Shown piece by piece: positions 14,818 through 18,887 of a stretch of DNA of 18,887 nt. Source of the DNA: an uncultured Collinsella sp. (GTDB lineage Bacteria > Actinomycetota > Coriobacteriia > Coriobacteriales > Coriobacteriaceae); assembly GCA_900550825.1 (NCBI GenBank), contig URTZ01000018.1, forward strand, positions 1-18,887. The letters run 5' to 3'. A program made the position numbers and the translations under genes. The notes beneath the pieces are model-generated. The model was not told the DNA's origin, did not search any database, and saw nothing but the letters and a program-made list of their open reading frames with translations. The number at the start of each line of letters is the position of its first letter. The stretch's first letter is position 1.

Positions 14818-17499
14818 ATGCAAAAGGAATACCTGTCCGCCGCGGCGGAGGTGCTCAGCGACCAGGGCGTCGATGAGAACCTCGGCCTGAGCAACGACGA
14901 GGCGTCGTCGCGCCTTGCCAAGACAGGCCCTAACAAGCTCGAGGAAGCCGAGAAGACGCCGCTATGGAAGCGTTTCTTTGAGCAGATGGCCGACCCCATG
15001 GTCATCATGCTGATCGTTGCCGCCGTTATCAGCGCACTTACGGGCATGGTCAAGGGCGAGCCCGATTTTGCCGACGTCGCCATCATCATGTTCGTCGTTA
15101 TCGTCAACTCGGTGCTGGGCGTGGTCCAAGAGGCTAAAAGCGAGGAAGCTCTCGAGGCATTGCAGGAGATGAGCGCCGCGCAGTCCAAGGTTCTGCGCGA
15201 CGGCAAGCTCGTGCACCTGCCGAGCGCCGAGCTCGTGCCCGGCGATGTGATCATGCTCGAGGCGGGCGACTCCGTCCCGGCCGACTGCCGCGTGCTCGAG
15301 AGCGCCACGATGAAGATCGAGGAGGCCGCCCTTACCGGCGAGTCCGTGCCCGTCGAGAAGCATGCCAACGTCATTGAGCTCGCCGCCGGCATCGACGACG
15401 TGCCGCTCGGCGACCGCAAGAACATGTGCTACATGGGTTCCACCGTGGTATACGGCCGCGGTCGCGCCGTCGTGGTCGGCACCGGTATGAACACCGAGAT
15501 GGGCAAGATCGCCGGCGCCCTGGCCGAGGCCAAGGAAGAGCTCACGCCGCTGCAGGTGAAGCTCGCCGAGCTCAGCCGCATCCTTACCATCATGGTTATC
15601 GTCATCTGCGTCGTCATCTTTGGCGTCGACATCATCCGTCACGGCGTGGGCAACGTCCTTACCGACCCGACTGCCCTGCTCGACACCTTTATGGTTGCCG
15701 TCTCGCTCGCCGTCGCCGCCATCCCCGAGGGCCTGGTCGCCGTCGTGACCATCGTCCTTTCGCTCGGCGTGACCAAGATGGCCAAGCGTCAGGCAATCAT
15801 CCGCAAGCTTTCTGCTGTCGAGACACTCGGCTGCACGCAGACCATCTGCTCGGACAAGACTGGCACGCTTACTCAGAACAAGATGACCGTCGTCAAGCAC
15901 GAGCTCGCCGCGCCCAAGGAAAAGTTCCTGGCCGGCATGGCGCTGTGCTCCGATGCCCAGTGGGACGAGGAGCTGGGCGAGGCCGTGGGCGAGCCGACTG
16001 AGTGCGCGCTCGTCAACGACGCCGGCAAGGCGGGCCTCACTGGCCTGACTGCCGAGCACCCGCGCGTGGGCGAGGCCCCGTTCGACTCGGGCCGCAAGAT
16101 GATGTCCGTGGTCGTCGAGACCCTGGACGGCGAGTATGAGCAGTACACCAAGGGCGCGCCCGACGTGGTGATCGGCCTGTGCACCCATATCTACGACGGC
16201 GACAGGGTCGTTCCGCTGACCGAGGAGCGTCGCGCCGAGCTCGTGGCAGCCAACAAGGCTATGGCCGACGAGGCCCTGCGCGTGCTGGCGCTGGCGAGCC
16301 GCACCTACACCGAGGTTCCCGCCGACTGCAGCCCCGCTGCGCTCGAGCACGACCTGGTCTTCTGCGGCCTGTCCGGCATGATTGACCCGGTCCGCCCCGA
16401 GGTCGCCGACGCCATCCGCGAGGCCCACGATGCCGGTATCCGCACCGTCATGATTACGGGCGACCACATCGACACCGCCGTGGCCATCGCCAAGCAGCTG
16501 GGTATCGTCACCGATCGCAGCCAGGCCATCACGGGCGCCGACCTCGACCGCATGAGCGACGAGGAACTCGACGCGCACATCGAGGACTACGGCGTGTACG
16601 CCCGCGTTCAGCCCGAGCACAAGACCCGCATCGTCGAGGCTTGGAAGTCGCGCGACCAGATCGTGGCCATGACGGGCGACGGCGTCAACGACGCCCCGTC
16701 CATCAAGCGCGCCGACATCGGCGTTGGCATGGGCATCACCGGTACCGACGTCACCAAGAACGTCGCCGACATGGTGCTTGCCGATGACAACTTCGCCACC
16801 ATCATCGGTGCCTGCGAAGAGGGCCGTCGCATCTACGACAACATCCGCAAGGTCATCCAGTTCCTGCTTTCGGCAAACCTTGCCGAGGTCTTCTCGGTGT
16901 TTATCGCCACGCTCATCGGCTTTACCATCTTCCAGCCGGTGCAGCTGCTGTGGGTGAACCTGGTTACCGACTGTTTCCCCGCGCTCGCGCTGGGCATGGA
17001 GGACGCCGAGGGCGACATTATGAAGCGCAAGCCGCGCAACGCTAAGGACGGTGTCTTCGCCGGACATATGGGTCTGGACTGCGTGGTCCAGGGTCTGATC
17101 ATCACCGTGCTGGTGCTGGCGAGCTTCTTTGTGGGCGTGTACTTTGACATGGGCTACATCCACATCGCCGATATGATCGCCGGCAATGCCGACGAGGAAG
17201 GCGTGATGATGGCGTTCATCACGCTCAACATGGTCGAGATTTTCCACTGCTTCAATATGCGCAGCCGTCGTGCGTCGCTGTTCACCATGAAGAAGCAGAA
17301 CAAGTGGCTTTGGGCTTCGGCTGCGCTGGCGCTGGTGTTGACGGTTATCGTGACCGTGCAGCCGACGCTTGCCGAGATGTTCTTTGGCCCTGTGACGCTT
17401 GAGCTCAAGGGCGTTATCGCCGCGCTGGGCTTGGCCTTCCTGATCATCCCGCTGATGGAGATCTACAAGGCGATCATGCGCGCGGTGGAGAAGGAGTAG
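14818..17499 (+). CDS. Calcium-translocating P-type ATPase (P2 type)
   Basis: This integral membrane pump exports Ca2+ at the expense of ATP. The 893 residues follow the P2 plan: N-terminal cation-ATPase domain, actuator TGES (173-176), phosphorylation site SDKTGT with Asp346, nucleotide-binding KGAPD (445-449), TGD (547-549) and hinge MTGDGVND (618-625), then a C-terminal helix bundle. Ion ligands known from SERCA are present: Glu304 in PEGL (M4), Asn687 and Glu690 (M5), and Asn714, Thr717 and Asp718 in NLVTD (M6). The M8 acidic ligand appears to be Asn in ITLNMVEIF, suggesting one rather than two calcium ions per cycle (inference). The ribosome site AGGAGGGG lies inside the leader hairpin, so translation is probably controlled. 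It is monocistronic with a strong terminator downstream. Confidence 0.93.
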   Translation: MQKEYLSAAAEVLSDQGVDENLGLSNDEASSRLAKTGPNKLEEAEKTPLWKRFFEQMADPMVIMLIVAAVISALTGMVKGEPDFADVAIIMFVVIVNSVLGVVQEAKSEEALEALQEMSAAQSKVLRDGKLVHLPSAELVPGDVIMLEAGDSVPADCRVLESATMKIEEAALTGESVPVEKHANVIELAAGIDDVPLGDRKNMCYMGSTVVYGRGRAVVVGTGMNTEMGKIAGALAEAKEELTPLQVKLAELSRILTIMVIVICVVIFGVDIIRHGVGNVLTDPTALLDTFMVAVSLAVAAIPEGLVAVVTIVLSLGVTKMAKRQAIIRKLSAVETLGCTQTICSDKTGTLTQNKMTVVKHELAAPKEKFLAGMALCSDAQWDEELGEAVGEPTECALVNDAGKAGLTGLTAEHPRVGEAPFDSGRKMMSVVVETLDGEYEQYTKGAPDVVIGLCTHIYDGDRVVPLTEERRAELVAANKAMADEALRVLALASRTYTEVPADCSPAALEHDLVFCGLSGMIDPVRPEVADAIREAHDAGIRTVMITGDHIDTAVAIAKQLGIVTDRSQAITGADLDRMSDEELDAHIEDYGVYARVQPEHKTRIVEAWKSRDQIVAMTGDGVNDAPSIKRADIGVGMGITGTDVTKNVADMVLADDNFATIIGACEEGRRIYDNIRKVIQFLLSANLAEVFSVFIATLIGFTIFQPVQLLWVNLVTDCFPALALGMEDAEGDIMKRKPRNAKDGVFAGHMGLDCVVQGLIITVLVLASFFVGVYFDMGYIHIADMIAGNADEEGVMMAFITLNMVEIFHCFNMRSRRASLFTMKKQNKWLWASAALALVLTVIVTVQPTLAEMFFGPVTLELKGVIAALGLAFLIIPLMEIYKAIMRAVEKE

Positions 17500-17584
17500 G
17501 TCGAAAGGCCATCCTTCCCACCGGCCCGACCGCCTGCGGGGTTTCTTCTTCGCTGGTCCTCGCGCTTCGCGCTGCGGGATCGTT

Positions 17585-17640
17585 CGGGAGAAAGGGCTTC
17601 CGGGGCGGGCCCTGCGCTATCCTTGCTGGCTTTTCTCCCG
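17585..17640. repeat. Hairpin-forming intergenic repeat-like sequence
   Basis: CGGGAGAAA (17585-17593) is inverted against TTTCTCCCG (17632-17640), enclosing a second GGGC/GCCC pairing. It lies in the 3' untranslated region of the ATPase transcript, before the terminator. The surrounding 17500-17671 has the low-complexity GC-rich look of intergenic repeats and holds no gene I can support. Confidence 0.4.
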
Positions 17641-17671
17641 TGCGGATGAAAAGGGCTGAGGGAAAGTATGT

Positions 17672-17706
17672 GAGCTGGTCGGGCTTTGCCCGGCCAGCTC
17701 TTTTTT
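17672..17706 (+). terminator. Intrinsic terminator of the calcium ATPase
   Basis: GAGCTGGTCGGGC (17672-17684) pairs with GCCCGGCCAGCTC (17688-17700), 13 bp with one G-U, loop TTT, then six T's at 17701-17706. There is no matching T tract on the minus strand, so it does not obviously serve the convergent operon. Confidence 0.9.
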
Positions 17707-17769
17707 AGAGCATTTGCTCGACCGACTCTTTTTGTGAACTGGATTGTATGGGGTTGAATCGGCGACGCG

Positions 17770-18099
17770 TTAGGAGAAGCCGGGAACGTCGCTGAAGGGG
17801 ATTTGAGGCATAAAGAGAACGATGACGGCCATAATTCCCCAGTAGATTTGCAGAGGTAGCGGAGCCGATATCAGGGCACTAAAGAAGGACAAACCCTTTT
17901 TGCTTCCATATAGCTGGACCGAGCTGAGAAGAGCAATTCCAAAAGAGATGGCACTCGGCCAGCATGCTTTGACAATGAGGCTAAGGAAATAGCATATTAA
18001 TGTTATCGCTATGCACCCAATGCCCCAGAGCCACTTCTTGTTGAGGAAATACTGGATGCCCCATACACCAATTACGGGGGCAATGATGACTGGCAACAT
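17770..18099 (-). CDS. Small four-helix membrane protein of unknown function
   Basis: The 109 residues are almost entirely hydrophobic, with helices at about 2-18, 24-46, 49-63 and 84-98, separated by short basic loops (NKKW, GSKKG) and ending in a polar tail. I recognise no family motif. The ATG follows AGGA at eight-base spacing. It begins nine nucleotides after the stop of the secreted-protein gene, so the two are surely cotranscribed. Base composition is clearly more AT-rich than the rest of the window, hinting at acquisition. A role as immunity or accessory membrane protein to the secreted partner is speculation from its size, topology and position. No terminator for this operon is evident after its stop. 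Confidence 0.75.
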   Translation of the reverse strand: MLPVIIAPVIGVWGIQYFLNKKWLWGIGCIAITLICYFLSLIVKACWPSAISFGIALLSSVQLYGSKKGLSFFSALISAPLPLQIYWGIMAVIVLFMPQIPFSDVPGFS

Positions 18100-18108
18100 A
18101 GCCGTATC

Positions 18109-18606
18109 CTAACTATTTATACAACGAATGTATTCTCCGGAGTTGGGGGGATAGACGCTGCAAGGTAGACGGTACGCGTTGCCTGCGGGTACGGGGTGTC
18201 CAAGGAGTTGCTTTGCTGCATACTCAGGCCAATAACCTCCGGTTTTGCTTATGATCTTCTTAATCAGTCCGTCGATTACAAGCCCCGTTACATAGCCGAT
18301 GAGTTCTTTTCCAATAAAAATGGCAATTTTGACGATCCATTCTTTAGCGCCGCGTGTGGCAGCTGCTAAATCATCCAAAGACAGGGTCTGGAATCGATCG
18401 ATAATTTGGACATCTCCGTTTTCATCTAGTGCGTATGTCGTCCATCCTGTGCCGGACTCATTGACAGCTTCAATGTACTCTTCGGCAGAAGGGAACTCTA
18501 CTTCAAGAGGTTGCGCCTTAGATTGCTTTGGTGAAATGGCAATTGAGCAAAGCGCAACTGCGCTTGCGATGAATGACTTACGGCTTACGGGAACGTTGCG
18601 TAGCAT
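18109..18606 (-). CDS. Secreted protein of unknown function with N-terminal signal peptide
   Basis: The chosen start (CAT at 18604-18606) gives 165 residues and follows AGGAGGA by five bases. An in-frame ATG at 18663 lacks a ribosome site and would hide the signal peptide behind a charged extension. Residues 1-31 form a signal peptide: MLRNVPVSRKSF, a hydrophobic core IASAVALCSIAIS, and a likely cut after SKA. SRKSFI resembles a Tat motif but has RK instead of RR, so Sec is likelier. The mature part has a polar region, then a long amphipathic to hydrophobic stretch (about 88-118, EWIVKIAIFIGKELIGYVTG onward), and a C-terminal tail with two cysteines (in LPCSVYPP and YIRCINS) that could form a disulfide. 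No known family recognised. AT-rich; middle gene of a three-gene operon. Confidence 0.72.
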   Translation of the reverse strand: MLRNVPVSRKSFIASAVALCSIAISPKQSKAQPLEVEFPSAEEYIEAVNESGTGWTTYALDENGDVQIIDRFQTLSLDDLAAATRGAKEWIVKIAIFIGKELIGYVTGLVIDGLIKKIISKTGGYWPEYAAKQLLGHPVPAGNAYRLPCSVYPPNSGEYIRCINS

Positions 18607-18623
18607 GTGTATCCTCCTGACAT

Positions 18624-18887
18624 TTAGCTTGACATTGCTGTGTTGTTCAGATTCAGCCTCCAATCCGTGAAACGCATTTCAAACGAATCAAGCGTGGAAA
18701 GGTCGAACTCGGACGCTATCTTTCCTTCAGAGATGGCAAAAATTGAAGGATAAAACTCGAATGACGGCAGAAGCGCCTTAAGTGTTTCCCTATCAACCTC
18801 CTTTTGGCTCTTAGGGACAACGAGGATCTCGATGTCGTTCTTGAGACTCGGCGAAAGCGAGCGTTCTGCCGCACGGAGCTCTTCACA
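18624..18887 (-). CDS. C-terminal part of a possible thioredoxin-fold protein (partial)
   Basis: The frame is open from the window edge to a TAA (plus-strand TTA at 18624-18626), giving 87 residues; the N-terminus is outside. The pattern is a helix (CEELRAAERSL), a strand (DIEILVVPKS), a helix (VDRETLKALLPS), then FEFYPSIFAISEGKI. The YPS followed by a strand and an xxGKI turn looks like the cis-proline and last strands of a thioredoxin fold, and the Cys at the window edge could be part of a CxxC. That is a weak structural reading, not a family match. Its stop is 17 nt from the start of the secreted-protein gene, so it is the first visible gene of the operon. Confidence 0.65.
   Translation of the reverse strand, partial: CEELRAAERSLSPSLKNDIEILVVPKSQKEVDRETLKALLPSFEFYPSIFAISEGKIASEFDLSTLDSFEMRFTDWRLNLNNTAMSS

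Noticed and set aside
14962..17247. A 761-codon open frame antisense to the calcium ATPase
   Set aside because: It is a shadow of a well-conserved P-type ATPase; the His- and Asp-rich composition is not protein-like.
18299..18670. A 123-codon plus-strand frame opposite the secreted-protein gene
   Set aside because: The minus-strand gene has a strong ribosome site, a signal peptide and tight operon spacing; the plus frame has none of these.
1..18887. tRNA or rRNA genes, CRISPR arrays, prophage or intact insertion sequences
   Set aside because: None was seen on reading both strands: no regularly spaced direct repeats, no cloverleaf with a CCA end, no transposase or integrase motifs.

Overview
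The window is high-GC, densely coded bacterial chromosome. Its content points to an actinobacterium of the Coriobacteriia, most likely Collinsella or a close relative. This placement is inference from codon and GC style, from a transcription-terminating T-box in front of pheST in a high-GC background, and from an AbiEi/DUF559-like orphan protein of a kind I associate with this class. No rRNA, tRNA, CRISPR array or intact insertion sequence was seen.

Layout. 1-222: C-terminal end of an unidentified, probably surface-exposed protein. 306-1637: glmM (cell-wall precursor synthesis), facing a minus-strand M32 carboxypeptidase (1735-3318) across a 17-bp perfect terminator hairpin. 3437-7537: phenylalanyl-tRNA synthetase operon, made of promoter, T-box leader with a UUC specifier, pheS, a 184-bp palindrome-bearing spacer, and pheT. 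7650-10497: an ECF metal transporter operon (CbiM/NikM-type S component fused to a CbiN/NikN-like part, T component, ATPase). It has an extended -10 promoter and a dyad GTGTTAC-N14-GTAACAC that fits the nickel regulator NikR, so nickel is the more likely substrate than cobalt. 10578-11426: zinc-dependent phospholipase C-like protein, sharing a CTAG double stop with the convergent 11423-12496 gene (AbiEi-like region plus PD-(D/E)XK nuclease domain).

12497-12851 is gene-free and holds a 130-bp fold-back repeat. 12915-14375 (minus) is pyruvate kinase. A divergent control region follows, and 14818-17499 is a P2-type calcium ATPase. The last part, 17770-18887 (minus), is visibly more AT-rich and carries a small operon: a possible thioredoxin-fold protein (partial), a signal-peptide-bearing 165-residue protein and a four-helix 109-residue membrane protein. 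It could be a secreted-peptide/immunity-type cassette.

The most interesting structure is the ~110-nt leader of the calcium ATPase (14706-14817). Reading by eye gives an upstream hairpin whose 7-nt loop is perfectly complementary to the loop of a second hairpin, stacked on a 9-bp stem that sequesters the Shine-Dalgarno sequence. A competing pairing could open the first hairpin. This has the shape of a translational riboswitch, and I cannot assign it to a known class. All structure statements are hand pairings, not computed folds.
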